From: Vicugna pacos
Lineage: Eukaryota > Chordata > Mammalia > Artiodactyla > Camelidae
NCBI RefSeq assembly: GCF_048564905.1
Contig: NC_132998.1
Coordinates: forward strand, 10,259,984 to 10,323,983
Direction of reading: 5' to 3'
Length of the DNA stretch: 64,000 bases
Both the position numbers and the translations under genes were made by a program. Numbering within the stretch: position 1 is the stretch's first letter; every line of letters begins with the position of its first letter. A model generated the notes under the pieces. It worked only from the letters and a program-made list of their open reading frames with translations, did no database searches and was not told the origin of the DNA. Positions 1 to 13,000 of this stretch are shown piece by piece.

Positions 1-181
1 TGTTGAGTGTTTATGGAGATTGATAGGCATCTAATTATATCTAGAACCATAAATAATATACTATTTCAGCAAAACCTAGGAATTGGAAGTAGAGTGAGAG
101 AGGTAAGTAAAAATATTCCACAGGTCTCTCTTACTGAGGTGGAAGTGGCAGGAAATAAGGTATCTTTTCTTCTAATGGAAT

Positions 182-262
182 TTTTTTTAAATTGAGGTAC
201 GTCGGTTACAATGTGTCAGTTTCTCGTGTACAGCACAACGTCCCAGTCATGCAAGACATCTT
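182..262 (-). mobile_element. 5'-truncated L1 3' end (artiodactyl-type)
   Basis: A poly(T) run followed by about 70 bases is closely similar to the sequence at 5114-5210, including the shared stretch 'ACAATGTGTCAGT' and 'GTACAGCACAA'. It reads as the 3' end of an artiodactyl-type L1 on the minus strand with its A-tail to the left. It is heavily 5'-truncated and sits at the edge of an older L1. The family name is from memory of artiodactyl L1 3' ends. The first 181 bases of the window hold nothing I recognise. Confidence 0.7.
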
Positions 263-3200
263 AGTGAAAGAAATAATTGGTGTATTTTCAAATAATGATG
301 AAGAAATATGTATTTGATTATCAGTGCTGGGAAGGAAGATTACTATGAAGGGAATGGAAAAGCATAGTAGAACATCCAAAACAGCAAGAGAGGAGGGGGA
401 ATGGAATGCATGACTTGCTCAAAACAGCAAAAACGTAGAATGATGAAAGGACATACAATAAAATACAAGAAATCAAATATGCCATTCATTCCACCTGTGG
501 AGTCATAATTAATTCAAAAGAAGACATAAAAGAGGGAAAAGGGAACAAAGAACAGTTGGGACAAATAGAAAACAATAGAAAGGTGGTAGATTTAAACCAT
601 ACACACAATCATATTAAGTGTAAATGGTTTAAATATCCCAAGTAAAAGGAAAATATTGCATGGGATAAAAAAGCAAGACCCAACTGTATTCTTCTTACAA
701 GAATTCCTTTTTAAATATAAAGACACAAATAGGTTAAAAACAAAATGATGGAAGAAGCTATAGCCTGCTAACACTAATTGAAATACAGGCAGACTGTGAT
801 ATATTAATATCAGACAAAGTAGATTCCAAAGCAAAGTATTTTACCAGAGATAAAAAGGGCTGTTTTATAATGATAAAGAGGTCAATTCATTAAAAGGGCA
901 TAACCTAAATGTTTATGAACTTAAAAAAAGAGCTTCAGAAATATGTGAAACTAAAGCCAAATATAAAAATCCACAGTTATTTTATCATCTGTCTTTTAAT
1001 AATTGAGAGAACAAGTAGAAAGTCAGTAGTGACACAGAAGTTTGAACAATACCATCAAAAAACCTGACCTAATTGGTATTTATAGAACACTGTACCCGGC
1101 ACCCAACAGATCGAATACACCTTCTTTTCAAGTGCCCACTATTTACAAGATAGACCACATTCTGGACAAAAAACAAGTCTCAATACACTGAAAACAATGC
1201 CAATTATACAAAGTATATCCTTTGATCAAAATGGCTTTAGTTAGAAATCTAAAACAGAAGGCTATCTGGAAAGTCCCCCAAATATTAGGAAACTAAATAG
1301 CATACTTCGAAACCACCACAGGACAAAGAAGAAATCAAAAGTGAAAATGGAAAGTATTTTGAACTGAATGAAATACATCAATGTGTGCAGAAGGCACTTA
1401 AAGCAGTGCTTAGAGGGAAATTTATAGCACTAAACACCTATATTATAAAAGAAAAAAGGTCCCAAATGAAGGACCTCAGCTTCCACTTTAAGACATTGTA
1501 AGAAGAAGAGAAAATTAAACTCAAAGGAAGAAGAAGAAAGGAAGTTTAAAAGATCAGGGCAGAAATCAATGAAGGAGAAAACAGAAAAGCAATAGAAAAC
1601 TCAATGAACCCAAAAGCTGATTTTTTGAGAAGATGAATAAAATTGATAAACTTGAGTAATACATATCAGGAAAAAAAGGGAACACACAATTACCAATAGA
1701 AATGAGAGAGTGGACAAATGTTACAGATATGAAAATGATAAAGGAATACTATGAACAACTTTTGCCCATAAATTTGACGATGTAGATGACTGGATAACTT
1801 CCTTGGAAGCCTCAACTGCTAGAGCTCATGCAAGAGGAAATAGGTAGCCTGAATAACCCTGTATGTACTAAAAAAAAAAAACCTCAAATTTTAAATTAAA
1901 AACCTTTCTCTAAAGAAAACTATGACCCCAGGTGACTTCACTGATGAACTGTACCATACATTTAATAAAAAAATAATAATACCTATTCTACATAAACTCT
2001 TTCAGAAAACCAGAGAAGGGAATATTTCCCAACCCATTCTGAGGCCAGCATTATACTCATATCCAAGTCAGACAAAAGAATTATGACAAAATTATAGACC
2101 AATAGCCCCTATGAACAGACATGCAAAATCATTTTGAAAATTTAGTGAATAGAAACAAATGATACATAAAAAGACTAACACACCATCACTAAGTAGAATT
2201 TATTCCAGAATGTTAAATCAATGTAATTTACATACTAAAAGATTAAAAAAGAAAAAAAAAGATCATCTCAATAGATGCAGAGAAAGCATTTCACAAAATT
2301 AAAAATCCATTTCTGATAAAAACTCTTAACAAACTAGAAACAGAAAGGAACTTTCTCAACTTGATAAAGAGCATCCATGAAAAACCTACAGGCAATATTG
2401 TTTGAATGCTTTCTCCTTAAAGTCAAGGCAAAGACGTCTGCTCTCATTATGTCTGTTCAGCATGGTATTGGAGGATCTAAGCAGTGAAACAAGGCAAAAT
2501 AAATAAATAAATAAACAAACAAACAAACAAATAAATAAATAAATAAATAAAAGGTATCAAGAGTGGAAAGGAAGAAATAAAACTTTTTATTTGAGGATGA
2601 TGTGATCGTCTATGTAGGAAATCCTATGGAATCCTCAAAAACAAACAACTCCTAGAAATAATTAGTACATTTAACAGGGTTTAAAGATACACAGACAATG
2701 TACAAAAATCAGTTGTTTTCAATACACTGCAATGAACACAAAAATTGAAATTTAAAATAATCATTAAAACATATGACATACTTAGGGGCAAATCTGACAA
2801 AAGATGTGCGAATCCTGTGCACTAAAAACTACAAAATCTTAATACAATAGACTAGAGAAGACCTAAATAAATGGAGAGAGATAGTGTGTTAATGGGTAGG
2901 AAGACCTGATTTTATTTAAGATGTCAATCCTATACAAACTGATGTACAGATACAGTGTGCAATCCCAGTCAACATCCCGGCAGACTTTTCTTTCCCTTTT
3001 TTAAAAAAGAAATTTACAAGCTGATTCTAACACTTATAACGGAAACTTAAAGGACTTCAACAGCCAAAACTTTGAAAAAGAACAAGGTCGTATTACCTGT
3101 TTTTAAGACTTATTTTATAGCACAGTAATCAAGACAGTGTGGTGTTGGTATAAAGACCAAAAAGAAAAAAAAATCAGTGGAACAGAATAGAAAGTTCAGA

Positions 3201-3990
3201 AGTAGAACTATAATTTCAAAGTCAAATGCAATGAAAACCCCAGGGAGATACTTCTGCATACCTATTAGAATGGCTAAACTTAGAAAAACTGACCATTCCA
3301 AGAGTTGATAAGAATGTGGAAGAACTAAAGTTCTCAGGAACTGCTGGTGGGAATATATAATGGTACAACCACCTGGGAAGACAATCTGGCACTTTCTTCA
3401 AAAGTGAAATGTACTACCTACCTTAGGATACAGCCATTCTACTTCTAGGTATTTACCTAAGAAAAATGAACACATGTGCACAAAGGACTTATACATAAAT
3501 GTTCCCAGAAGCTTCATTTGTAATGGCGTTATTTAAAAACAACCCAAATGTTCGTTGACAGTTAAATAAGTAAACTGTGATGCGATGGACCAATACTTGG
3601 TAATAAAAAGGAACGAATGTAACATGAATAAATCTAAAAACAGCTATGCTGAATGGAAGAAGCCAGATAGAAAAGAATACTTACTGTATGATTCCATTTG
3701 TATAAAATTTTAGAAAATGCAAACTAATTTAATGCCAACAGAAAGCAGATCAGTGATTGCCTGGGAATGGTGGGGGTGGATAGAGATGGACAGAAGGAAG
3801 AGATTATAAAATGGACACAAGGAAATTTTCAGGGGTAATTTATTCATTATCTTGATTGTAGTGGGTAGTGATGGTCTCACAGGTGTATACCTATTCAAAA
3901 CTTACAAAAATGTAAACTTTAAACATATGCAGTCTATATATATTAATTACATCTCAATAAAACTTAAAATTTATTACACAATAACTATAT
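263..3990 (+). mobile_element. Old LINE-1 copy, ORF2 region to 3' end (L1M-type)
   Basis: AT-rich sequence matches the usual order of L1 ORF2: endonuclease part near 560-830, reverse-transcriptase part near 1700-3000, and 3' UTR ending near 3990 with 'ACATCTCAATAAAACTT'. All frames are riddled with stops, so it is dead. Part of the ORF2 3' region between about 3130 and 3240 appears to be missing. Divergence suggests a pre-artiodactyl L1M copy; the subfamily is not resolvable by eye. No host gene is seen here. Confidence 0.8.
2495..2553. repeat. AAATA/AAACA simple repeat
   Basis: About 59 bases of A-rich tetranucleotides, first AAAT units, then AAAC, then AAAT again, inside the old L1. It is probably an expanded A-rich patch of the element. 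Confidence 0.85.
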
Positions 3991-4710
3991 GTAAACATAC
4001 ATTGTCAAATCCATGTTTTAAAAGACTGACCACAGTTACTTCTATCATCTTGAAATACTCAGTATGAACCCTTATTACATGACAAGCATCAATCCTGAGG
4101 TCTAAGTTACCCAAACTCTTTAAGTTTGTTGATGATACAGACATCATCCATCATGTGTTCCTTCATTTCTTCAAGGTCATAAGGAAGAGGCCAACAGCTA
4201 TTTAAAAAAAAAGGATCAAATGATGTTAAACTTCATATGAACACATATGTCCGTAAGAATATCAAAGAAAAGACATGAAAAAGAAAAGAAGGGAGATTTG
4301 GCATGCCAGATACCAGAATGTCCTCTACGGCTATTGTAATTAAACACTATGGCATTGGACTAAAAATAGATCAATGGATGTAATATAGAATCTTTTAATA
4401 GATGTCAATGTATGTGAGAATTATTTTTAGGTAACGAATTTCTGGTTTACAAAGCTTAAATATGGCCATGACTGCAAGAACCCAGGTGTAGCTACTCCTA
4501 AACTTTTATTTTTATTTTCTTTTTTGAGTACGTAATACTCAAAATATTATTTTGTATGGCACAAAATACAAAAGGGTGAAAAGTTTGCCTGTCAACCTTC
4601 CCTATTCCCTAGCAGCACTGTGTCCCTCCATAGAGACAAACTATGTAACAAGGCTCTTGTCCACCCTTCTAAGAATATAAAAATAAACATAAATATCAAA
4701 AGACACCATT

Positions 4711-4812
4711 GAGGGTGGGGGTATAGCTCAGTGGTAGAGCGCATGCTCGGTGTGCAGGAGGTCCTGGGTTCCCCATTGCCTCTGTTAAGGGGAAAACAAA
4801 ACAAAACAAAAC
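4711..4812 (+). mobile_element. Camelid tRNA-derived SINE, short copy
   Basis: The A box 'TAGCTCAGTGGTAGAGC' and a degraded B box around 'CTGGGTTCC' mark a tRNA-like head. The tail is (AAAAC)n. The flanks 'ACACCATT' at 4703-4710 and 4813-4820 are target-site duplications. It lacks the usual AT-rich linker of the longer copies. Confidence 0.88.
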
Positions 4813-4983
4813 ACACCATTAAGAAAGTAAACAAATAAGGTACAAGCTAGGAAAAATATTTATATTACGTATTTCTGATAAAAGACCCAACCAGACAATA
4901 TGAATAATTCTTACAAATCAACAGAAAGACAGTGTAATTTTTTATGTGGGCAAATGACCTAAACAGACTTTTTTTCCCCATGG

Positions 4984-5078
4984 TTTTCTTTTCTTTCTTT
5001 CTCTTTCTTTCTTTCTTTCTTCCTTTCTTTCTTCTTTCTTTTCTTCCTTCCTTCCTTCCTTCCTTCCTCCCTCCCTCC

Positions 5079-5113
<35 letters not shown>
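4984..5113. repeat. Polypyrimidine microsatellite (TTTC/TTCC/CTCC)n
   Basis: About 130 bases almost purely of pyrimidines on the plus strand, running TTTC, then TTCC, then CTCC, then back to TTTC. It lies exactly where the A-tail of the adjacent minus-strand L1 should be, so it probably grew from that tail. Such tracts can form triplex DNA and are length-variable. Confidence 0.92.
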
Positions 5114-5438
5114 ACTGAAGTACAGTCAATTACAATGTGTCAGTCTCTGGTGTACAGCACAATGTCCCAGTCATGCACATACATACATATATTTGTTTTC
5201 ATATTTTTTTCCATTAAAGGTTATTACAAGATACTGAACATAGTTCCCTGTGCTATACAAAAGAAACTTTTTTTAAAAATCTATTTTTATATATAGTGGC
5301 TAACATTTATAAATCTCAAACTCCCAAATTTATCCCTTCCTACCCCCTTTCCCCAGTAACCATAAGATTGTTTACTAAGTCTGCAAGTCTGTTTCTGTTT
5401 AGTAGATGAGTTCATAGTGTCCTTTTTTTCAGATTCTG
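5114..5438 (-). mobile_element. 5'-truncated artiodactyl-type L1 3' end
   Basis: The sequence from 'TGAAGTACAGTCAATTACAA' onward matches the 3' end of an artiodactyl-type L1 in antisense, including 'ATAGTTCCCTGTGCTATACA'. It is inserted in the older L1: 'AACAGACT' at 4962-4969 recurs at 5439-5446 as a target-site duplication. The whole insertion, tail included, is 4970-5438. Confidence 0.8.
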
Positions 5439-5575
5439 AACAGACTCTTCATAATAGAAGATACACTAATGGTCAGTAAGCACATGAAAAAATGTTCAAT
5501 GCCTTTGATTATCAGATAAATGTATATTAAAATTACCCTCCATTACAAAAACTAAAATTAAAATAGACTAGCAAA

Positions 5576-5735
5576 GGGAGAGTAGGTATAGTTCAAGTGG
5601 TAGAGTGCATGCTTAGCATACACAAGGTCCTGGGTTCAATCCCTAGTACCACCTCTAAAGTAAATAAATTAATTAAATAAATAAGTAAACCTAATTACCT
5701 CCCCCCTAAAACAAAACGAAAAACATTTTTTAATG
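5576..5735 (+). mobile_element. Camelid tRNA-derived SINE
   Basis: Box-like motifs 'TAGAGTGCATGCTTAGCATA' and 'GGGTTCAATCCCTAGTACCA' are followed by an AAAT-rich linker, a C-rich stretch and an A-rich end. The flanks share 'CTAGCAAA' (5568-5575 and about 5738-5745), a likely target-site duplication. The host sequence is an old L1. Confidence 0.88.
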
Positions 5736-6615
5736 GTCTAGCAAAATCAAACATTGGTGAGAAGTCCTATGCCCAGCTAGAATTCTCATACATTGCTGGT
5801 AGGAATGTAAAATGATACAATCTGGTTGGAAAAACATTTCACAGTTTCTTATAAAGTCAAGCAAAAATCACCTCTATGACCCAGCTGTTCTGCATCTTGG
5901 TATGTATCCAAAAGAAATGAAAAAAATATACCCACAAAATGATTTGTACATGAATCTACATGGCAGTCTTATTCATACTAACCCAACTGAAATGTCCATC
6001 AATAGGTGAATGGATAAATATTGTGATATAGTCATAAATGGAATACTGCTGAGCAAGAGGAAAGTACAAACAATTGATACGTGCAAAACATGGAATAATC
6101 TTAAAAAACATTATATTCAGCAAAACAAGCCGTTCATACTGTAGTACATAGTGTAGAGCTCTGTTTATGTGAACTTGGAAAACAAACAAAACTAATGTAT
6201 GAGAGTAAAATCAGAAAGTGGTTGCCTTTGGTTGAGGAGTAGACTGGAAAAGGGCCTGAGGGAACGGTATGTCCCCGTACAGTCGAGACACTCCAGAGTT
6301 AAATGTCCATTTTATAGCTGTGGAAACTGAGGCTCATGAAATTAAAATATTGAGGTAGCCGGGAGTAGAAGGATTAAAGGGTTGTGGGAATGTGAGCTGA
6401 AGGACTAGAGGTGGAAGAGGAGGTAAGGCTGGATTTTGGGGAGATGGGGGTGGCATAGAAAAGGTAAGGGAGCATGTCCCCCAAGACCCTCAGCCCCTCC
6501 CCCCACAAAGTCTTGCCTCTGTAGACACAGCTCTTCAATCATGCCTGTCAAAAGTGGGTCTTCAACAAATGATGAATGGGTGAATAAACGAATGAATAAA
6601 AAGAGACACAAAGAG

Positions 6616-6621
6616 TTTATT
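6616..6621 (-). terminator. SOAT2: SOAT2 poly(A) signal AATAAA
   Basis: AATAAA on the minus strand, 387-392 bases past the SOAT2 stop codon. This gives a 3' UTR of about 400 bases. No better signal is closer. The assignment is by position only. Confidence 0.65.
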
Positions 6622-7007
6622 ATTGTATTGGAAAGAGTACAAAGAAAGAAACAAGTCCTTCTCGGACCTTGATGGCCTCAGCTGCTCTCAGTTACCCTAC
6701 ATTCAACAAATCTGGAAGGTCCTTCAGGTCTCCCCAGGTCTGAACAGCCATGGAGGGAGAGGGGGCCCTTGGCCCAATCTCTGGGGATGCAGGCTCAAGA
6801 CAGAGCCACTGCCATTCCGAGTCTGTGCTCACCTGTCCACAGGTCTACAGATCTCAGTCCGTGGAGTTCCCTGCTGGGGACATGCATGTCAGGACTCCTT
6901 GACTCAGAACTATGTCTGGGAATGTGGGGAGAGGAGCCCTGGTCCCAGGCTTTGCAGGCAGAGAAGAACTTGGTGATGTCATCTGGGCAGTGAGGGTACC
7001 CTGATCT

Positions 7008-10000
7008 CTAGATATGGCAGGACCAAGATTGAGGTGTCATCAGCGCCCAGAAGGTTGTCTGTGCCAGAGAAAGGTGAATTGTGAGTAAGTTCCCTCCCAG
7101 GGCCCACCCCGCACATCTAAGACATGGGAGCCCCTCACCCCCAAACCAGGCCCTGGCCCCTGATTATGGCTGTTGAATTGGGCAACAATAGGGGGCTGGC
7201 TGTTGGGAAGGGAAGGCATATCCTCTTGGTTGGGGAGCTGAACAAGGGTCATGGTCCCTTACCTGGGTCAGGGGACAGTGACGCCGTGCGTACCACTCCT
7301 GGCAGTACAGGCTGACCTGGATGCCCTGGCCCAGAAAGAGCAGGGTCCACATGAGCACGTTCCACGCTGGGCCCGTGTGCTGGTCATGCATCATGAAGTT
7401 CAGCAACCCTGATGCAGAAGGAAAGGATGCCAGCTCCAGATACCTGTATCTTGTCTTCCTGGCTGCCTTCCCATCTCGGCACAAGGAAGAGTTGGAACAG
7501 GAAGGCACCATCGGGGAAGATCTTGATCCCAGCTCCAGAAACCCACAGAGGTCTCAAGTGGCTCATGTAAAACCAGGATTCCTCAGTTTACATGTCAGTA
7601 TCCTGGATCTCTTACTAAACCTCCCAACCTCACACCAGTTTTCACCCTTTTGTCTCCTTCTGTGTGTGCCCTGCTCAGATGCTCCTCTCTGGCCAGAAAT
7701 CTTTTCCCACATCCCCCAGTATACCTCCTGGCTGCCTCCTGATGCTGCCTCCTTCCCTGCTCCCAAGTCTCCCCTACATCCCGGCCCCCAACTCTCACGC
7801 CTTCCTCCAGAAGGCACGTACAACCCACTTCTGTCTTGGGCACACAGCCTCCCCCATCAGTCTAGAATCTGCAGGAGCAGGACTCCAGGCCTGCTCCCTC
7901 TGGAGTCTCCCCGCTCCAGTGGCACACAGAGGCCAGGCTTACCTCCGATGACAAGGAACAGCATCAGCATGACGGGGTAGAAGAATCCCAGGACGAAGCA
8001 GAAGATGTACTCATGGACCACCGCAGAGACCAGGAACACGCCCAGCATGGCTGCCCCTCGGGCCCGGCCACTAAGGAGCTGGCAGGGGTCAGGGGAGGAG
8101 GGTGGAGTGAGTCTCCCTAAGCTCCCTCCACAAAAAATTCCCCTCCGTAAGGGAGCCGGGGGGGTGTGTAGTACAATAGAAAGAACATGGGATTTGGGGC
8201 CAGAAGGGCTGACATGTCTTATTTAAGAGCATTTTATTAGTCCATTGGGCCTTAGATGCAGTTTTTTAGTTTGTTGTTTGGGGTTTTTTTTGGGGGGGAA
8301 GGTAATTAGGTTTATTTATTTGTGTATTTATTTGTTTGAATTTAATTTTTTTAACGGAGGTACTGGGGATTGAACCCAGGACCTTGTGCAGTTAAGCACG
8401 TGCTCTAGCACTGAGCTACACTTTCCCCACTAGATGCAATTTTTAAAAGGGGATATGATAATACTTACTTCTCAGGGTTACTGTGCAGATTGCGTAGCAT
8501 GTGAGAATTCTTGGTAACTGAAAATTGCTATAGGCATATTCCATAATGGAAGGCTAAGGAGGGGAGAAATGCCCTATGGGGGGGTGTAGTTGACGATAAG
8601 GAAGAAAGGAAGTTAGATAATAAGAAGGATTTTCTGCCCAGCCCATTGGGTTGTGTAGAATGAGGGCAGACAGAAGTCACAGGGGCTTCTAGGTCTGGAA
8701 AATGGAAGGAGAGGACATCGCAGAGAGGTGGAGAGGTTCCGTTAGCTGTGGGCGCTGAGGGGGTCGGCAGAGCCCATACCCACAGCCCGTCCTGATACAC
8801 GTAGCTGTACAGCCAGTCATGGACCACGACGTTCCAAGTGCGGTAGTAGTTGGAGAAGGATGTCGAGTTCCACCAGTCCTGGGAAGGGGTGGGGCCAGGG
8901 GAGGGGGAGGTGAGCCTCAGGGCCATCTGTGCCCAGGCCCCAGCTTCTCCCCCCTGCTTCCTGCACCCCGTCTCTACAAGGGCTGGCTCCTGGCAGGAGA
9001 GAGACAGCAAGCACCCTCCTAACTCCCTCTTCGGGACCCGGGGTCCCCACCATCCCTCCGACTCTCCTTCTCAGGAGAAGATTCCAAATTACCATCCCCA
9101 CAAAAGCCGTTAGCCCTGGCCGGCCAGGCGGTGAGGGGTGATCTTATAACCACACTCAGGGGAGCACATTTCTCATTGTGAGAGACTGACAGCACAGCTG
9201 AGGTTGAAACCATGCCCCATAGGGTTAACAGAAACCGGTGACTGACGGAGATTCCTAGCTTGTCTTACAGAACAGCAGATGAGGGAACAGCTTGTTGAAA
9301 ACCCTTCTGCTGATAACCTCCCTTCACTGACCAAGCTTGCCTTTATTTTTTTTCCAACTCCTTAACTGGCCCCTATAGATAACCCCTCAGATGTATGTGT
9401 CACTATAGTAACAGGGGGCATACGTTCTCCGGAAACTTGGAGTTGGCTCCTGTCTAGTTCAAGTCAGCTAAGACTGGTTGGAACCACTGACCCTAAAACT
9501 GGGCCTGTGCAGGTGTCTGATGAACGACCTTTTGACATCAGAGGGCTGAAAACTCCACCTGATACATGCCTCCATTTTTTAACACGCATCCCATGAAGAA
9601 GCATGTGACACTCAGACCACTGATGACCTCACCTTTTCTCCACTTCAATCACTTTTCCCCACACCTGAGACCACCTTGCGTCTTCATCTCATAAGTAACT
9701 CAAGCCTCTGGCCTTTGGAGAGGCAAATCTGATATTGTTCTCTCTCCTCCTTACTTGGCTGCCTCCTCACTTTCTCTGCTGCAAACCTTGGCATCTCAGT
9801 GTTTGGCGTGTTGGGCGGTTGCACCTGGTTTGGTAACAAGGTGACAGCCCACGTAGCCACCATCCTCCCTGCATCCTTCCCTAGCCCTTGCTGCATCCAG
9901 CTCCCCAAGTGGTCCCGGTCCAGGCCGCACCCGATAGAACATCCTGTCTCCAAATCGTAGCATCTCCGCGAAGGCGTTGAGCCAGCAGTGGAGGAAGGCA

Positions 10001-13000
10001 AAGAAGATGAGCAGCAGCATGAAAATGCCTGGTGAGTGGAGACAAGGGGCTGCAGGTAAGACTGGCCCCCCTGGGCCCCCACGAAGCTCTGAGAGCCCCC
10101 TCAGGAAGCTCTCACCCAGCAACCAGGGCCCTGGTTCCTATCATTTGTTAATCATGCACCAACTGATGCCTTCATTCATTCAATCCATTTGCTCCTGAAG
10201 CCCGTGCCAGCTGTTGGGGATATAACGATGAATGTCAAAGCCACTGGCCATTGGGAGTTGGTAGAGTGGTTGGAAGGTGGGGAGTGGATGGCAATCTGAA
10301 CTGAGACCCTGACGATGAGCAACTGTAGGAGGGGACAGATGCCAGAGGAGAGTCAGAGTGAGGTGTTGAAACGAAGAGTGAGGGAAGGGAGGAGTTCCCT
10401 GCTAAGCCTTCCCCAGGGTGCAGCCCCACCTCTGGTGGGCGTACCTGGCAAGGTGGCGTGCATGATGGAGAGTACCAGGGCACGGGTGCTGAAGGGCTCC
10501 CGGCTCATGTTGGCGAAGATGGGAACACAGAGGCGGCTCAGGATGAAGCACGCATAGAGCACGCAGCCCAGGGCCTGGGGAGGGGATGGAGGACAAAACT
10601 TTGAAAGGAGTCACTGGCAGCTGCCCTTTCCTTCTAGAATTAGGCTCTGGCCCAGCATCTGCCTCCTCTTCCCTGAGTACCACCCTCTGACCTCTTCCCC
10701 AGCCTCCCCTACTTCACTCCCAGAGATGCCCCCTCAGCCACCACGAGTCACGAGTAGTCCACCCTTCGACCCCACCTTCTGACCTGGGCAAAGTTCTTGG
10801 CCACATAATTCCACCTGATGCTGGGTGTCCTGCAGCAGCAATGGGGATAATGTGTATTTCATCCTTTTATCTTGTTCTTGCCCAGGCTGGGGCCCAGGAT
10901 CTGGGGCCCTCTCTCCACAACTCCCTCAATTGCTAGGGCCTGGGAGGATTATCTGGGGAGGTGGGGGTCTAGAACGCTCTGGACCTTCCATAACAAAGAT
11001 GACAAATGGATTTTAAGCTTGAGTGTCCACTAAGGTGACCGGCTACCTGGAGTTTGCCCTAGGCTCAGGGGTTTCCCAGGATGTAGGATTTTCAGTGCTA
11101 AAATTGGGGCAGTCCTGGGTGAACCAGGACAGTCAGTCACCCTTGTGTCACCATGGCCTGGGGAAGGAGGAGGGGTAGTCTACCTGCCACTTCTTCCGCA
11201 TCTTTATTATGGGATGCTTCCTGAGGGAGTGACCAGGGGCTGGGACGAGGCTAAAGACCTCAGGGAAAGGAGGGTAGAAGGGCTAGGTCCCTGATGGGCC
11301 TGGGCATTTGGGGAAGGGGGTGCAGGGTCTTACCTGGGGTAAGTCTCCCTGTAGATGAGTGTGGGGCAGAAGAGGAAATAGAGGTAGCTGGAGAAACTAG
11401 GGGCCCGGATGCCCTCACCTGGGGAGGAGTAAGAGGAGTCCATCAGTGAAGGGGGAAGGGAGAGAGGACACAGGTGGGAGGGATGCTGGGCATAGGGAGT
11501 GGGGCTGGTGAATAGAGCAGATAGGACAGAGGTTGGGGAGATGGATAAGAAGCTAGAGATGGAATCTGGAGGTCGGGTAGGGGATATGAAACCTAGCAAG
11601 AGCTGGACCTGCTAATACCCCTCTTTTGCTTCCATTCCAGGCACCACATTTGGCGGCGCAGACCTGTGGTTGCCAGAGTTTCATTTGGCACCCACAAATT
11701 GCATCACCCATTCACTCTTTCCTCCTGTTTTGACTTCCTAATCCAAGGCTCTCATACCCTGGGTCTTTCCAGGCTAGACCTGGAAATAAGGATGTGTCAG
11801 AAGTCCTGGGCAGCAGAGTTGCCATCTCTCGGAGGTAGGACCTAAGAGAACGCCAAAGCTGTGCCCCGAGGGCAAGATGGTCTTACAAAGTTGGAGCTTC
11901 TATGAGGATCTTGCACCTGCTGGCTTCATTCAACCAACCAAGAGGACTGAGTTCCCATCTGGGCCAGCCAAGGGCCTCACCTCTGGCGTGAAGCGTCCCA
12001 GGCACAGTCTCTCTAAGGAAGGAGTAGCTTTTCATCAGGAACCTGACCTGAGATGGAATGGAAAAGAAGGTAAGGTGCTGTGTTGCTTTGAGCAGATCAC
12101 TTAACCTCTCTGGTTCTCGACAAGGGGAGAGGGGCGGGCAGATTGTAAAATCTGTACGGTCAAAGCCCATACTTTATCATTTAGTCAGGCGGTCTTATAG
12201 TCTAACACAAATGGCTGCTGGCATGAATCGAGGGTAGAGGGGTACTGGAAAGGGAGCTTCCAGCCAGCCAACACCTTGTGACTCTGCGGAATCTGATTCT
12301 ATTTGTGTAGCATTCGTCCTTTCATTTACATTTCTTTGAAGCCTGCTTGATCACTCAAATACCTTGCAAAGAACTCCGCCCCAGTAACTAACTCCGCCCC
12401 CACCAATACATTATCAAATGCCCTCCTTCCCAGCGGCCCCGCCTCACCATTGGTCCTGCCCATCACCTGCTCAAAGACCAGGACACAGCGGGACGCTGGC
12501 GGGAGCTCATACTCCACCGCTACGTGGACCGGGAGGATGCCGAGCACCGCGGTGTGCGCGGCCAGCAGCAAGCAGCCGAGGCCCACCCGTAGCATCCAGG
12601 CCACTCCGGCCTGAGACCTCACCCACAGCCGCAGCGCCTGGTAGGGCGCCAGCAGAGTGGACAGGAACATGGGGACCCATGTCACCAGCGCCAAGGGCAG
12701 CTGTCCGAAGCTGAAGATCAGTAGGTCAAACTCCAGCATCAGCCTTGGAGTGGGGATGGAGAGACAAAGTAGACAAATGTGAGGCCCACCCTTGTCCCCT
12801 TCCTCTGCAGCCGGAGCTCTTAGAAGATAAACTGAGGCATCTTGCCAAGGTTGTGAGCTCCCCATCTCTGAAGGTGTTCAAGGTGAGGTCCCCACCTCTG
12901 CTGCTCAGGACTTCTAGCACAGCGTGTTGCCCAAGGAGACTCAGTCGTGGGATGGCTTTACTTCCAAATGACCTGTAGAGCCCTTTGTGAATTGTATGGC

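Larger units (their letters stand above)
4830..6270 (+). mobile_element. Old L1 3' segment interrupted by two younger insertions
   Basis: Sequence before 4969, between 5439 and 5575, and from about 5736 to 6270 joins into one L1 3' region, with typical stretches such as 'GGAATACTGCTGAGCAAGAGG' split by substitutions. It is broken by an antisense L1 end with a pyrimidine microsatellite (4970-5438) and by a SINE (5576-5735). A related L1 scrap lies at about 4240-4460. No coding capacity remains. Confidence 0.75.

Noticed and set aside
4730-4780. Functional tRNA gene (tRNA-Ala-like)
   Set aside because: The tRNA-like A and B boxes belong to a SINE: target-site duplications and an A-rich tail are present, the anticodon arm is degraded, and other copies occur in the window.
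5000-5113. CRISPR-like or designed repeat array
   Set aside because: The units are simple pyrimidine tetranucleotides without spacers and abut an L1 tail: a microsatellite in a mammalian genome.
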